A program made the position numbers and the translations under genes. Shown piece after piece: positions 25,772 through 35,217 of a DNA stretch of 64,000 bases. The DNA is taken from NCBI RefSeq assembly GCF_013466425.1, contig NZ_CP059165.1:3100001-3164000 (forward strand). The letters are read 5' to 3'. The notes under the pieces are model-generated. The model saw nothing but the letters and a program-made list of their open reading frames with translations. It did not search any database and was not told the DNA's origin. Each line of letters begins with the position of its first letter. Positions within the stretch are counted from its first letter, which is position 1. Source of the DNA: Mycobacterium vicinigordonae (GTDB taxonomy: Bacteria; Actinomycetota; Actinomycetes; Mycobacteriales; Mycobacteriaceae).

Positions 25772-26625
25772 CGAACGCCGAGCACCTGGACAGCGACAAG
25801 CCGCCACGGCGCCGTGCGGCCGCGTCGGTGACACTGCCGTCCCCGCTGCGAATCGGATTATCTCGCGTGGGACCGGAATTGAAGATGTTCTACCGTCGCC
25901 CCGAGCAGGTCGGCCTGACCTTCTCCATGCCGGCGGTGATCTGCGTTCTGCTGGGCTCAATCTTCTCAAGCAAGCTGCCGGGAAGCGAAACCAGCACTGG
26001 CGCAGTGATAGCGGCCAGCATGCTCGCTTACGGCATACTCTCGACGTCGTTCATCAACCTCGGTATCAGCATTGCCGCCGATCGCGACAATGGTGCCCTG
26101 CGACGGCTTCGCGGAACACCGGCAACAGCCTCGTCGTATTTCATCGGCAAAATACTGCTGGTCGCGATCGCCAGCATTGCCGAAGCCGTGATCCTGCTAT
26201 CGGTGGGGGTGTCGATCTTCGACTTGCGCTTGCCCGACAGCGCTTTCGGCTGGTTCACGCTATGGTGGGTGTTTTCGCTCGGCATTGTCAGTTGTTCGTT
26301 ATTGGGCATCTTCATCAGTAATTTCGCCAGCAACGCGGTCTCCGCCGCCGTGATGACCAACGGCCCAGCCGTGGGCCTGCAATTCGTGTCCGGGACCTAC
26401 GTGCCGCTCATGGCGCTGCCGGCCTGGATGCTGACCATCGGTTCGCTATTTCCGGTCAAGTGGATGGCACAAGGATTTCGGTCAGTGTTGCTGCCGCCGC
26501 AAATGGTGGCCTTCGAACCAGCGGGAAGCTGGGAACTTTGGCGCATCTTCCTGATTCTGACCGCTTGGAGCGTCGGCGGCTTGATCGCGTGCCTAACGGT
26601 TTTCCGTTGGTCAGATCAGAGTTAG
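25768..26625 (+). CDS. ABC transporter permease, DrrB/ABC-2 type
   Basis: A 285-residue membrane protein of the ABC-2 family. After about 35 basic cytosolic residues and the amphipathic RVGPELKMFYRRPEQVG come six hydrophobic segments, among them SMPAVICVLLGSIF, AVIAASMLAYGILSTSFINL, ILLVAIASIAEAVILLSVGV, WWVFSLGIVSCSLLGIF and WSVGGLIACLTVF. The ABC-2 signature-like GPAVGLQFVSGTYVPLMALPAWM lies before the last segment. It pairs with the ATPase gene that it overlaps by four bases. It is the last gene of the halogenase-PKS operon; the next gene is convergent, with only 15 bases between stops. Confidence 0.9.
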   Translation: MTNAEHLDSDKPPRRRAAASVTLPSPLRIGLSRVGPELKMFYRRPEQVGLTFSMPAVICVLLGSIFSSKLPGSETSTGAVIAASMLAYGILSTSFINLGISIAADRDNGALRRLRGTPATASSYFIGKILLVAIASIAEAVILLSVGVSIFDLRLPDSAFGWFTLWWVFSLGIVSCSLLGIFISNFASNAVSAAVMTNGPAVGLQFVSGTYVPLMALPAWMLTIGSLFPVKWMAQGFRSVLLPPQMVAFEPAGSWELWRIFLILTAWSVGGLIACLTVFRWSDQS

Positions 26626-26640
26626 TGCCGTGGATCTGCG

Positions 26641-27066
26641 TTAGCGCCCCGCCGGGGTGAACTGGAATCGCCGTCCAGAAATGATCTCTGGAATTACCCG
26701 CACATAATGTGATTTCTCCGAGCCGGTCCACGGTAGCACCTGCGCGCGTTCGGCTTCCGCGATCTCCTCGTCGCCACGCACCGAGCGGGCGGTACCCCTG
26801 ACGATCACGCTCCATCCCTCGGTGACGTTGTGGTCGTCGACCTCGAAGACAACTTGGTTGTTAATCGCAGTGCTCACCAGTTTGGTGCCACCCGCGGTGC
26901 GAAACAGGATTGTCTTGCGTTGCACCGCATAGTTAACCGGGAAGATCTCGGGTCGCCCGTCGACGGCGGTGACAAGCCGCCCCAATGAGGTACCTCCAAG
27001 TAACTCCCAACATTCCTTGGCCGACAGGACGGCGGCGCCAGTGTCGTCGTGGATTTGGTGAGTCAT
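26641..27066 (-). CDS. pyridoxamine 5'-phosphate oxidase-like split-barrel flavoprotein
   Basis: A 141-residue protein of the FMN/F420-binding split-barrel superfamily. Features: the N-terminal helix ECWELLGGTSLGRLVTAVDGRPEIFPVNYAV, the strand pair TILFRTAGGTKL, VVFEVDDHNVTEGWSVIVRGTA, and the closing HYVRVIPEIISGRRFQFT. Mycobacteria have many such proteins of unknown substrate, some of which bind F420. It has no obvious operon partner; the VIT1-type gene lies 83 bases upstream on the same strand. It is convergent with the ABC permease. Confidence 0.85.
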   Translation of the reverse strand: MTHQIHDDTGAAVLSAKECWELLGGTSLGRLVTAVDGRPEIFPVNYAVQRKTILFRTAGGTKLVSTAINNQVVFEVDDHNVTEGWSVIVRGTARSVRGDEEIAEAERAQVLPWTGSEKSHYVRVIPEIISGRRFQFTPAGR

Positions 27067-27149
27067 AACACCAGGTTATGAGCAGCTGCCGGATAGCGCG
27101 CCTGCCGAAAGTCCTTTTTCCGGGAGGACCAACGCCGCCACCGCCCCGA

Positions 27150-27887
27150 TCAATCGATGGCGGCGCCGAATAGGTGTCCGACGCCATAGGTGAGTGCCAA
27201 GCCCGCAGCACCACCGAGCACGACGCGGGTCACGGCGCGCCGCACGCTCGCCCCACCCAGGCGCGCGCTGAGCGCTCCGGTCAGGCTCAAGGCGATCAGC
27301 ACGGCGACGAACGTCACCGGCACCCGCCAGGTAGCCGGTGGGAGCAGGATCGCCAGCAGCGGCAGCAACGCCCCGGTGGTGAAGGCGACGCTCGACGCCG
27401 CCGCGGCGTGCCAGGGATTGGCCAGGTCGCCCGGATCGATCTTCAGTTCAGCTTCGGCATGCGCGGCGAAGGCGTCATGGGCTGTAAGTTCCTCGGCCAC
27501 GCGCGCCGCCGTCTGTGGTGAAAGACCTTTGGCCGCATAGATCGCGGTGAGCTCAGCCAGTTCGGTGCGGGGCGCCCGAGTCAGTTCGTCACGTTCCTTG
27601 GCGAGTAGGGCTCGCTCGCTGTCGCGCTGGCTGGATACCGAAACGAATTCGCCCAGCGCCATCGACACCGCGCCCGCCACCAGCCCGGCCAGCCCGGCGG
27701 TGAAGATGGGGCCTCGCTGCACCGTCGCGCCCGCAACACCCACGACGATGCCTGCCACCGACACGATGCCGTCATTGGCGCCGAGAACCGCCGCACGTAG
27801 CCAGTTCAGGCGACCCGAGGTGCCCGGTACATGCGGCTCGGCCGGATGCCGTCGTCGCGCGGATCGACGCGGTGAATCGTGACGCAC
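27150..27887 (-). CDS. VIT1/CCC1 family iron/manganese transporter
   Basis: A 245-residue membrane protein. After 25 basic residues comes RLNWLRAAVLGANDGIVSVAGIVVGVAGA, the first membrane segment with the metal-contacting N-D-G motif, then GLAGLVAGAVSMALGEFVSVSSQRDSE, a cytosolic helical domain with glutamates (LLAKERDEL..LTAHDAFAAHAEAELKID), and three C-terminal segments ending in GGAAGLALTYGVGHLFG. Relatives move Fe2+ or Mn2+ across membranes. The frame begins at a GTG (27887) with no good ribosome binding site; a start closer to the first membrane segment is possible. Confidence 0.88.
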   Translation of the reverse strand: MRHDSPRRSARRRHPAEPHVPGTSGRLNWLRAAVLGANDGIVSVAGIVVGVAGATVQRGPIFTAGLAGLVAGAVSMALGEFVSVSSQRDSERALLAKERDELTRAPRTELAELTAIYAAKGLSPQTAARVAEELTAHDAFAAHAEAELKIDPGDLANPWHAAAASSVAFTTGALLPLLAILLPPATWRVPVTFVAVLIALSLTGALSARLGGASVRRAVTRVVLGGAAGLALTYGVGHLFGAAID

Positions 27888-27958
27888 GAGGTAAAGCCAA
27901 CCGCACCAAGGCCCGTCGCGCCAGCAAGCGCAGCCTCACCAAAGCAGCACGTCGGGTC

Positions 27959-29017
27959 TCACCGATAATCGATGACCACGCGGCCGTCGATCCGACCCCG
28001 CTGCATCTGGTCGAATACGTTGTTGATTTGGTCGAGCCTGGCGCTGGCTACGGTGGGGCGGATCAGACCGCGAGAATAGAAGTCCAGCGCCTCTGCCATG
28101 TCCTGCCGGGTACCGACGATCGAGCCACGAATCGTGAGGCCCTTCAACACAATGTCGAAAATCGGCGCGGGGAAGTCGCCGGGTGGAAGGCCGTTGAACA
28201 CGATAGTGCCGCCTCGGCGGGTCAGCCCGATCGCTTGGCCGAACGCCTCTGGATGTACCGCGGTGACCAGCACCCCGTGCACGCCGCCGGTAGCCCGCTG
28301 CACCGTGGCGACAACATCACAATCCCGCGCATTGACGGTTACCTCGGCGCCCAGGTTGCTCGCCAGCGCGAGCTTGGAGTCGTCGACGTCGATAGCGACC
28401 ACCCGCAGCCCCATCGCGCGGGCATACTGCACCGCGATATGGCCCAACCCGCCGATACCGGAGATCGCCACCCACTGACCCGGTCTGGTGTCGGTGACCT
28501 TGAGTCCCTTGTACACGGTGACGCCGGCGCACAGGATAGGCGCCACTTCCAGAGGGTCGGCATTGTCGGGGATGCGCGCGGCATAGGCCGCATTGACCAA
28601 CATGTAGGTGCCGAAGCTGCCGTTGACGCTGTAGCCCCCGTTGCGTTGGCTCTCACACAGCGTTTCCCAACCGGTGCGGCAGTATTCGCAGCTCCCGCAC
28701 GCCGACCAGAGCCAGGCATTGCCGACCTTATCGCCGATCTTCACGTCATCGACCCCGGGGCCGAGTGCGACGACGGTGCCGTATCCTTCGTGGCCAGGTA
28801 TGAAGGGTGGTTGCGGCTTGACCGGCCAATCACCATGCGCCGCATGCAGATCGGTGTGACAGACCCCGGAGGTCTCGAGTTTGACCAGAGCTTCACCATA
28901 CCCGGGGGTGGGTAGGTCGAGTTCTTCGATCTGCAGCGGTTGGCCGAATTCGGTGACGACGGCCGCGCGCATAGTATCGGTAGCCGAGGCGGCAGCGCTT
29001 GCCAGTGTCTGGGTCAT
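27959..29017 (-). CDS. adhP: zinc-dependent alcohol dehydrogenase, AdhP type
   Basis: A 352-residue medium-chain dehydrogenase oxidising primary alcohols with NAD. Catalytic zinc ligands: Cys53 in GVCHTDLH and His76-Glu77 in GHEGYG. Structural zinc cysteines are 107, 110, 113 and 121 in CGSCEYCRTGWETLC. The NAD site GIGGLGH and acidic DVDDSK follow. Start: the ATG at 29017 gives MTQTLASAAASATDTMRAAVV; the internal ATG 15 codons later is the alternative, and the frame upstream runs into the aldehyde dehydrogenase gene. It follows that gene by 41 bases on the same strand, so alcohol and aldehyde oxidation are likely coupled. Confidence 0.92.
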   Translation of the reverse strand: MTQTLASAAASATDTMRAAVVTEFGQPLQIEELDLPTPGYGEALVKLETSGVCHTDLHAAHGDWPVKPQPPFIPGHEGYGTVVALGPGVDDVKIGDKVGNAWLWSACGSCEYCRTGWETLCESQRNGGYSVNGSFGTYMLVNAAYAARIPDNADPLEVAPILCAGVTVYKGLKVTDTRPGQWVAISGIGGLGHIAVQYARAMGLRVVAIDVDDSKLALASNLGAEVTVNARDCDVVATVQRATGGVHGVLVTAVHPEAFGQAIGLTRRGGTIVFNGLPPGDFPAPIFDIVLKGLTIRGSIVGTRQDMAEALDFYSRGLIRPTVASARLDQINNVFDQMQRGRIDGRVVIDYR

Positions 29018-29058
29018 GATGTCGATCCAATCGTGAAATATGTTGGTAGGAAGCGGGA

Positions 29059-30582
29059 TCAGAAAAACCCTTGGGCTTTGTTGCGGTAGGAGACCAGCAG
29101 ATTCTTGGTCTGCTGGTAATGCTCGAGCGCCATCTTGTGGCCTTCGCGGCCGAAACCGGACTGCTTGTACCCACCGAACGCCGAGTGCGGCGGATACGCG
29201 TGGTAGCAGTTGGTCCACACCCGTCCGGCTTTGATTTCCCGACCGGCGCGGTAGGCGGTGTTGCCGTCGCGGCTCCACACTCCCGCGCCCAACCCGTAGA
29301 GCGTGTCGTTGGCGATGTCCATGGCCTGGTCATAAGTGTCGAACGGGGTGACCGCAACGACGGGGCCAAAGATCTCTTCTTGGAAGACCCGCATCGTGTT
29401 GTTGCCGGCGAAGATGGTCGGCTGCATGTAGAAACCGCCGGACAGGTCGCCACCCAACTCGGCGCGCTCACCGCCAGTAATCACCTTGGCGCCCTCGCCC
29501 CTGCCGATCTCGATGTAGGACAAGATCTTTTCCAGCTGATCGTTGGAGGCCTGCGAACCCAGCATGGTCTGCGAATCCAGCGGGTCGCCCTGCCGGATAG
29601 CTTTGGTGCGAATGGCCGCCAGTTCCAGGAACTCGTCGTAGATGTCGGACTGAATCAGCGCCCGGGACGGACAGGTGCAAACCTCGCCCTGGTTGAGGGC
29701 GAACATGGTGAACCCTTCTAGCGCCTTGTCCTGGAAGTCGTCGCCAGCGGCCAGCACGTCGGAAAAGAAAATATTGGGGCTCTTGCCGCCGAGTTCGAGG
29801 GTCACCGGAATCAGGTTCTGCGACGCGTACTGCATGATCAGCCGACCGGTGGTGGTCTCGCCGGTAAAGGCGACCTTGGCGATGCGGTTGCTCGACGCCA
29901 GCGGCTTGCCCGCCTCGGCGCCAAAACCGTTGACGATGTTGACCACCCCGGGCGGCAACAGATCACCAATCAGCGACATCAGGTACAGAATCGAGGCCGG
30001 AGTCTGCTCGGCCGGCTTGAGCACCACCGCGTTTCCGGCCGCCAGCGCCGGAGCCAGCTTCCAGGCACCCATCAGGATCGGGAAATTCCACGGGATGATC
30101 TGGCCCACCACCCCGAGCGGTTCGTGGAAGTGATAGGCCACAGTGTCCTCGTCGATCTGCGACAGGGAACCCTCCTGGGCACGGATCGCAGCGGCGAAAT
30201 ACCGGAAGTGATCGGCGGCCAACGGGATATCGGCGGCAATGGCCTCCCGGATCGGTTTCCCGTTGTCCCACACCTCGGCGACGGCCAGCGCGGGCGTGTG
30301 CTCGTCAATGCGGTCAGCGATCTTGTTCAGGATCGCCGCCCGTTCGGCCGGAGCCGTCTTGCCCCACGCCGGGGCGGCGCCATGCGCCGCCTCGAGCGCC
30401 CTCTCGACATCGGTCTCATCGGACCGAGCGATCTCGCAGAACGACTGGCCCGTCACCGGCGTCGGGTTCTCGAAATATCTGCCCGCAGTCGGCGCCACCC
30501 AGTCGCCGCCGATGAAGTTCCCGTACCGCGATTCGTACGACATCAACGCATCCGGCGATCCCGGGCGTGCGTACAACGTCAT
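29059..30582 (-). CDS. aldehyde dehydrogenase, Rv0458-like
   Basis: A 507-residue NAD-dependent aldehyde dehydrogenase, the same length as M. tuberculosis Rv0458 and very similar to it through [35 protein letters not shown] and the terminal [15 protein letters not shown]. Catalytic residues: glutamate in [12 protein letters not shown] and cysteine in [11 protein letters not shown], the CxC form typical of acetaldehyde dehydrogenases of the ExaC/AldB branch. It is probably the second step of ethanol or short-chain alcohol oxidation with adhP. Activation by the GAF-type regulator encoded immediately upstream is likely. Confidence 0.93.
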   Translation of the reverse strand: MTLYARPGSPDALMSYESRYGNFIGGDWVAPTAGRYFENPTPVTGQSFCEIARSDETDVERALEAAHGAAPAWGKTAPAERAAILNKIADRIDEHTPALAVAEVWDNGKPIREAIAADIPLAADHFRYFAAAIRAQEGSLSQIDEDTVAYHFHEPLGVVGQIIPWNFPILMGAWKLAPALAAGNAVVLKPAEQTPASILYLMSLIGDLLPPGVVNIVNGFGAEAGKPLASSNRIAKVAFTGETTTGRLIMQYASQNLIPVTLELGGKSPNIFFSDVLAAGDDFQDKALEGFTMFALNQGEVCTCPSRALIQSDIYDEFLELAAIRTKAIRQGDPLDSQTMLGSQASNDQLEKILSYIEIGRGEGAKVITGGERAELGGDLSGGFYMQPTIFAGNNTMRVFQEEIFGPVVAVTPFDTYDQAMDIANDTLYGLGAGVWSRDGNTAYRAGREIKAGRVWTNCYHAYPPHSAFGGYKQSGFGREGHKMALEHYQQTKNLLVSYRNKAQGFF

Positions 30583-30634
30583 TGTTGCCTCCTTCGGCCA
30601 TCCGCTTGTGGACCCGAACTGTGTCGGACCTCAC

Positions 30635-30656
30635 CAACGTTAGGCCGCTCAACGTT
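30635..30656 (-). promoter_or_regulatory. paired CAACGTT direct repeats before the aldehyde dehydrogenase gene
   Basis: CAACGTT occurs at 30635-30641 and 30650-30656, 15 bases apart, each containing the palindrome AACGTT, within the 104-base gap between the regulator and the aldehyde dehydrogenase gene. This could be the regulator's binding site. Evidence is positional only. Confidence 0.35.
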
Positions 30657-30686
30657 GCATCACAGTTGCACGGGAATCCGGGATCC

Positions 30687-31940
30687 TCAGGCCAATTCGA
30701 AGTCCAGGCCGGCCAGGTGACCAGTGGCCTCGGCACGTGCCGCCGGCGGCGCGTTGGCGCTGTCGCGCAGTGCCTCCCACCCTCGGCGGTCGTCTCGAGA
30801 ATCAGGCAGCTCGAGCCAACGACGAAGTAATCCAACATCTTTGGATGCCATCACCGCGCTGCGCAAGCTCGTGCTGAGTTCGGTACGCAGTCGCGCGATC
30901 GCCGGTGACACCGACTGCCGCAGCAGCGGCCCGCGATAGTGCGAGAGTGCGGCGGCGGCGTTGCCGGCACGCAACGCGTCGAAGACGTCACCGAGGTCGC
31001 TAGTGATCTCGCCCAATAGCCGGTAGGGGCGTGACCCGATGACGTCGGCACCGATCACCTTGCGCAGCCGCGACATCTCTGCGCGGACGGTCACCACGTC
31101 CAAGTCGTTCTCGTCGAGCAGCACCGCCAGGTGATCTGCGCTCAAACCTTCCGGATGCCTACTCAACAGCGCAAGGATGTCGGCGTGTCGGCCGGTCAAC
31201 GTGGTGCTGTGCCGCCGGCCATGTTCGTCGACGACCTGCCAGCGGGCGCGATCAGTACCCAACGCCACCAGCCTCGGTGCGTCGTCCTCGACGGGACTCG
31301 TCGCGGTCAGACGCAGTACCGCGAGGTGGTTCTCTACCGCTGCAACCGTGGCCCGAACCAGCGCCAACGTGTGCGGTAGCGCGACTTCGGGCCCACCCGT
31401 AACATCCACCGCGCCTAGCGCAGCACCGCTGAGGGGGTCGTGCACCGGGACCGCGGTGCAACTCCAGGGCTGGATGATCCGTGAGAAATGCTCGGAGCCG
31501 CCGATCTGCAGTTCGGTGTTCAGGGCCAGCGCCGTGCCGGGGGCATTGGTGCCGGCGGCGCGTTCGCTCCAGTCCGCGCCCGGCACGAAGTTCATCGCCT
31601 CGGCTTGGCGACAAGCCGTCCGGTCGCCTTCGACCCACAGCAGCGTGCCCTCTGCGCCGAAGATCGCCACCATGACGCCGGCTTCGACGGCGTCGTCCAC
31701 CAGCAACCGCCGGATCACCGGCAGGGCCGGGCACAGCGGATGCGCCGTGCGCATCCGGGCCACGTCGACCGAGACTGCGGACGCCGGCGCTCCGTGCAGA
31801 TCGGGGTCGACACCCTTGGCCAGACTGCGTTGCCAGCTTTCGGCGACAACGCGCCGCAGGCTGGACGACAAGAGAAAGGACGCGTCGACCTCACCCGCGA
31901 CGAAGCGTTCATGCATGGTGCGCAGCGCCGACGACGGCAT
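30687..31940 (-). CDS. GAF-domain transcriptional regulator, AcoR-like without AAA domain
   Basis: About 417 residues. The N-terminal half (about 25-210) matches the AcoR-type sensor: VVAESWQRSLAKGVDPDL, ARMRTAHPLCPALPVIRRLL and a GAF domain with FVPGADWSERAAGTNAPGTALALN and CTAVPVHDPLSGAALGAVDVTGG. The sigma-54 AAA domain of true AcoR is absent. Instead, about 270-400 read as a winged-helix of the SARP/BTAD kind (TLTGRHADILALLSRHPEGLSADHLAVLL..VRAEMSRLRKVIGADVIGSRPYRL). It probably senses an alcohol or ketone and controls the aldehyde/alcohol dehydrogenase genes directly downstream. ATG 31940 is chosen; starts at 31991 and 31916 are possible. Confidence 0.85.
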   Translation of the reverse strand: MPSSALRTMHERFVAGEVDASFLLSSSLRRVVAESWQRSLAKGVDPDLHGAPASAVSVDVARMRTAHPLCPALPVIRRLLVDDAVEAGVMVAIFGAEGTLLWVEGDRTACRQAEAMNFVPGADWSERAAGTNAPGTALALNTELQIGGSEHFSRIIQPWSCTAVPVHDPLSGAALGAVDVTGGPEVALPHTLALVRATVAAVENHLAVLRLTATSPVEDDAPRLVALGTDRARWQVVDEHGRRHSTTLTGRHADILALLSRHPEGLSADHLAVLLDENDLDVVTVRAEMSRLRKVIGADVIGSRPYRLLGEITSDLGDVFDALRAGNAAAALSHYRGPLLRQSVSPAIARLRTELSTSLRSAVMASKDVGLLRRWLELPDSRDDRRGWEALRDSANAPPAARAEATGHLAGLDFELA

Positions 31941-32085
31941 CCGGTTCGGCGGCCTACCGCTCGGCCTGACAGTGAAACTAAATGAACCCATCGCCGATCA
32001 CGCTCCTGCACGTGGTCGCCACGATATACCTGTTCACGGCCCCCGAGGCAGGGTCGAACGGCCCGATTCTGCTCGGTGTGCAGCC

Positions 32086-33528
32086 TCAGCCCACGGCCGC
32101 GAGCAACTCGGTGAAGGCGCCGTCCATGCATTCGGCGTACTTCGCCGGGTCCGGCAGGGCGTCGCGGTCGGCAGTGGCGCTGATGCACAAAGTGCCGTTG
32201 TAGCTGGCGACCACGTGGCAGAGGTTCAGGCCACCGATCAACGGTCCCAGGCCCGCGGCGCGCAACAGGCGTGCGCCGCGAAAATAGATCGGTTCGGTGG
32301 GGCCCGGCACGTTGGTCACCGTGGTGTTCGCGACGGTGGGACCGGAGAATGGCAGCACGCTGGCTGCCTTGGCTGTCACGCCCAGCAGCACCGTAGGCAG
32401 CGTCGCCACCAGCTCGAGCACCTGGGTTCGGGTGGCGTGCTCTTCTTCGGACCGGCTCCGGGCAGTGGACTCGGCAATGACGGCTAACCGCCGCAGGGGA
32501 TCTGCGATGTCGGTACCCAGAGCCTGCAACCGACCGAACAACATGTTGCCCTTGCCGCTAGTGTCGCCCGCGTCGCGCAGCGAGATCGGGCATGCGGCGA
32601 CCAGCGACTCGTCGGGCAGTTCGCCGTGGCCGGCCAAGTACTGGCGCAGCGCTCCACCGACGTAGGCCAGTGCCACGTCATTGACAGTAGCTCCCGGCAC
32701 ACTCGCCTTGATGCGCTTGACGTCGGCCAGGTCGTGGAATCGGGCCTCAAAGACCCGGTGTGGCGAGACCGCTTGGTTGAACCGGGTTTTCGGCGGAAAC
32801 AGCGTGTTTGCGGGTCGGCCGTCGGAAACTGATTTCAGCAGGCCGCCGACCAGTTTTCCGGGCATGCCCGCCAGAACACGGACCAGTTGCGGTGCACTCG
32901 ACGCGACGACCCGGCCGGCCCGCACGGGGTGCAGCACGGCGTTGACCGCCGTCCGCGAGAGCAGCTCGGAGGCCGATGGCAGCGGCGCTGGACGCCACGG
33001 TCGGTCCGGCCCCGGCGGGCGGGGACTGTCGGCGGCCAAGTCGTGCAGCGCCGCAATCATCTGCACACTGGCCATGCCGTCGACCGCGCAGTGATGCAGC
33101 TTCAGCGCCAGGGCGAAGGAGCCTTTCGGCACACCCGGCACGGCGTTGAGACCTTCGATGACCGTGATCTCCCACGGCGGGCGGCGCAGGTCGACCTGCC
33201 GTGCGTGTAGTCGCGCCACCTGAATGCACAGTTGCCGCCAGTCTCCCGGCTGCGGCAGCCCGATGTGGCGGACGTGGTACTCCAGGTCGAAGTTCGGGTC
33301 GTCGACCCAGTAGGGCATATGCAGACCACCTGGCAGCTCGGTCAACCGCCGGCGAAAGACGTCCGCTAAGTGCAGCCTGGCGTCGAGCTCTTCCAGAATG
33401 CCCTTGAAGGTCACTTTTCCGCCGAGTGCCGTCGATGGGTCGTAGATCAGCAGCATCTGGATCTGCAGCGGTGTCGCGGGCCCCTCGGCCCGCAACATCA
33501 TGTCGTCACTCCAACTCAGCTGCTGCAA
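32086..33528 (-). CDS. wax ester synthase/diacylglycerol acyltransferase (WS/DGAT)
   Basis: A 480-residue acyltransferase that joins acyl-CoA to diacylglycerol or a long-chain alcohol, forming storage lipid. The active-site motif HHxxxDG is LKLHHCAVDG at about 137-146. Other family signatures: MQQLSWSDDMMLRAEGP at the start, PYWVDDPNFDLEYHVRHIGLPQPG, PPWEITVIEGL, and NTTVTNVPGPTEPIYFRGARL in the C-terminal half. Mycobacteria have many paralogues, and specificity cannot be assigned. It sits alone between the GAF regulator and the PPE gene, all on the minus strand; gaps of about 95 bases on either side suggest separate transcripts. Confidence 0.92.
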   Translation of the reverse strand: MQQLSWSDDMMLRAEGPATPLQIQMLLIYDPSTALGGKVTFKGILEELDARLHLADVFRRRLTELPGGLHMPYWVDDPNFDLEYHVRHIGLPQPGDWRQLCIQVARLHARQVDLRRPPWEITVIEGLNAVPGVPKGSFALALKLHHCAVDGMASVQMIAALHDLAADSPRPPGPDRPWRPAPLPSASELLSRTAVNAVLHPVRAGRVVASSAPQLVRVLAGMPGKLVGGLLKSVSDGRPANTLFPPKTRFNQAVSPHRVFEARFHDLADVKRIKASVPGATVNDVALAYVGGALRQYLAGHGELPDESLVAACPISLRDAGDTSGKGNMLFGRLQALGTDIADPLRRLAVIAESTARSRSEEEHATRTQVLELVATLPTVLLGVTAKAASVLPFSGPTVANTTVTNVPGPTEPIYFRGARLLRAAGLGPLIGGLNLCHVVASYNGTLCISATADRDALPDPAKYAECMDGAFTELLAAVG

Positions 33529-33623
33529 CGTGACCGCCCCTCGCCGTCGTGTCTCCCCGAAAGCGTAGGCGTCGACGTCACGACGTAGAGGCGTTTCGCC
33601 GGGCGATCAGTGACGTGCCTGGC

Positions 33624-35099
33624 TCAGTTCGCCGACGGTCTCGCACCGTCGGGGTCGCCGCCCCAGCTGCCCGGCATCATCGGAACGGTGGGTGCATCGG
33701 TGAACGAGTCGCCAGCAAGCGTGGTCAACCCGGCTGCCTCACGAACCCTGGATCTCATTGCGGTACCGGTGAATCCGAGTGGTCCGGCTCCGGCGTCCGA
33801 CCCTGCGACGTCGTTATCCAGCTGTTCGTCCGGAGTCCAGTCCGGGGTGTCGTCGAGGGTGAGGTATTCGTCGCGGTAGCCGCGGTTCTTGACGTCGCCG
33901 CGTCGACGTCGACGGGCTTTGGCTCTGGCGCTGGCGGCTGCCGATGCGGCGCTGGCGGCGGTGATTCCAGATGCCGGTGCGCTCGCGCTGGCCCGGGTGC
34001 GTAGCGGCGGTCCCATGGTGGGCCCGGGCCCGGCACCGCCCACCAGATAGGCGAATCCCTGGAAGCCCGATGGCGGGGGAGCGGCCGCGGTGGCGGTAGC
34101 CGCCGGCGCCTGTGACGGCAGGCTGCTCGGTGTGGGCGGCACACCGGCGGTGGTCATAGCGGGGGTGACGCTGGCAACGGGGGTGACCTGTTGTTCGGCC
34201 GGCACCGGCGGGGCCTCGGCGACCAGCGCGGCGGGGACCTCGGAAGCGACCGAGATAGTGCAGAGCGCCAAGGCAAGCGGGATCACGCCGAAAGGTGCCG
34301 CGATCGCGTTGTAGATGGGTGTGCCCATCACGGCGAATGTTGCCGCGTAGAGGAACACATAGATCAGGGGCATCCAGGTGGTGACGGCGGCGACCGGGTT
34401 CGTTGCGAAGTCGGTGATCAGCCGGATGACCGTGCCGACCGGGTCGAGAATCAGCCCCTTAAGTGCTCGGTACATGCTGGTGAAGTGCTCGGACCAGGCC
34501 AGCAGCTCTTCGATCGGGTCGGTGGGCGGTGTGGTCGCGGGTTCGGCGGGTGCCGCTTCGGCGGCCAGAATGCGCGGTGACTGGTCCGTTGGTGTCGCGC
34601 TCGCGAGCGCGGACGACGAAACCGCTTGATAGACACTCATCGTCGTGGCGGCCTGGATCCACATCCGTACGTAGTCCGCTTCGTTGATGGCGATGGGGAT
34701 GGTGTTGATCCCGAAGAAGTTCGTCGCGATCAGCACGCCGTGCATGGCATGGTTGGCCGCGAGCTCAGCCATGGTCGGCATCGCGGCGAGCGCCGCCGAA
34801 TAGGCGCCAGCGGCCACCTCGTGTCGTGTGGCCGCACGCGCGCTGTCGGCACTCATTCGCGTCAGCCAGGCCAGATACGGCACATGGGCCGTGGCGTGGG
34901 CCGCGGCCGTCGGCCCCTGCCAGGAGCTGCCTTGAACGGCGGCCAAGGCGGCGGACAATTCCGCCGCGACGGCGGCGTATTCCGCGCCCAGCGCATTCCA
35001 AGCCGCGGCGGCAGCCAGCAACGATCCGGGACCCGCGCCGCTGCTCAGCAACGTCGAATGCACCTCGGGAGGTGCCGCCATCCAAACCGGAGCCGTCAT
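33624..35099 (-). CDS. PPE family protein, PPW subfamily
   Basis: A 491-residue PPE protein. The N-terminal 180-residue PPE domain is MTAPVWMAAPPEVHSTLLSSG, then SSWQGPTAAAHATAHVPYLAWL with the WxG motif, and NFFGINTIPIAINEADYVRMWIQAA. A hydrophobic central region (about 215-290) follows, then an alanine/proline linker and the PPW-type ending with GFAYLVGGAGPG, a basic patch ARAKARRRRRGDVK, DAGAGPLGFTGT, GLTTLAGDSF and PMMPGSW. PPE proteins are exported or surface-associated through ESX systems, usually with a PE partner; no PE gene lies next to it. The ATG at 35099 is chosen because conserved MTAP starts there. Confidence 0.92.
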   Translation of the reverse strand: MTAPVWMAAPPEVHSTLLSSGAGPGSLLAAAAAWNALGAEYAAVAAELSAALAAVQGSSWQGPTAAAHATAHVPYLAWLTRMSADSARAATRHEVAAGAYSAALAAMPTMAELAANHAMHGVLIATNFFGINTIPIAINEADYVRMWIQAATTMSVYQAVSSSALASATPTDQSPRILAAEAAPAEPATTPPTDPIEELLAWSEHFTSMYRALKGLILDPVGTVIRLITDFATNPVAAVTTWMPLIYVFLYAATFAVMGTPIYNAIAAPFGVIPLALALCTISVASEVPAALVAEAPPVPAEQQVTPVASVTPAMTTAGVPPTPSSLPSQAPAATATAAAPPPSGFQGFAYLVGGAGPGPTMGPPLRTRASASAPASGITAASAASAAASARAKARRRRRGDVKNRGYRDEYLTLDDTPDWTPDEQLDNDVAGSDAGAGPLGFTGTAMRSRVREAAGLTTLAGDSFTDAPTVPMMPGSWGGDPDGARPSAN

Positions 35100-35217
35100 G
35101 AGGCGCATTCAGCGAGCGTGCGAACCATCGGCTCATTTCCAAGATGCGGTCCACCAGGCGGAGCCAAGCCGGGCATCTCATCTCCTCAATTAGCTGCTCT
35201 AGCCGTCCACGAGAAAG

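Noticed and set aside
27872..28915. 347-codon plus-strand open frame
   Set aside because: It is antisense to adhP. Only its first 30 codons are outside adhP, and they give a basic peptide without a ribosome binding site.
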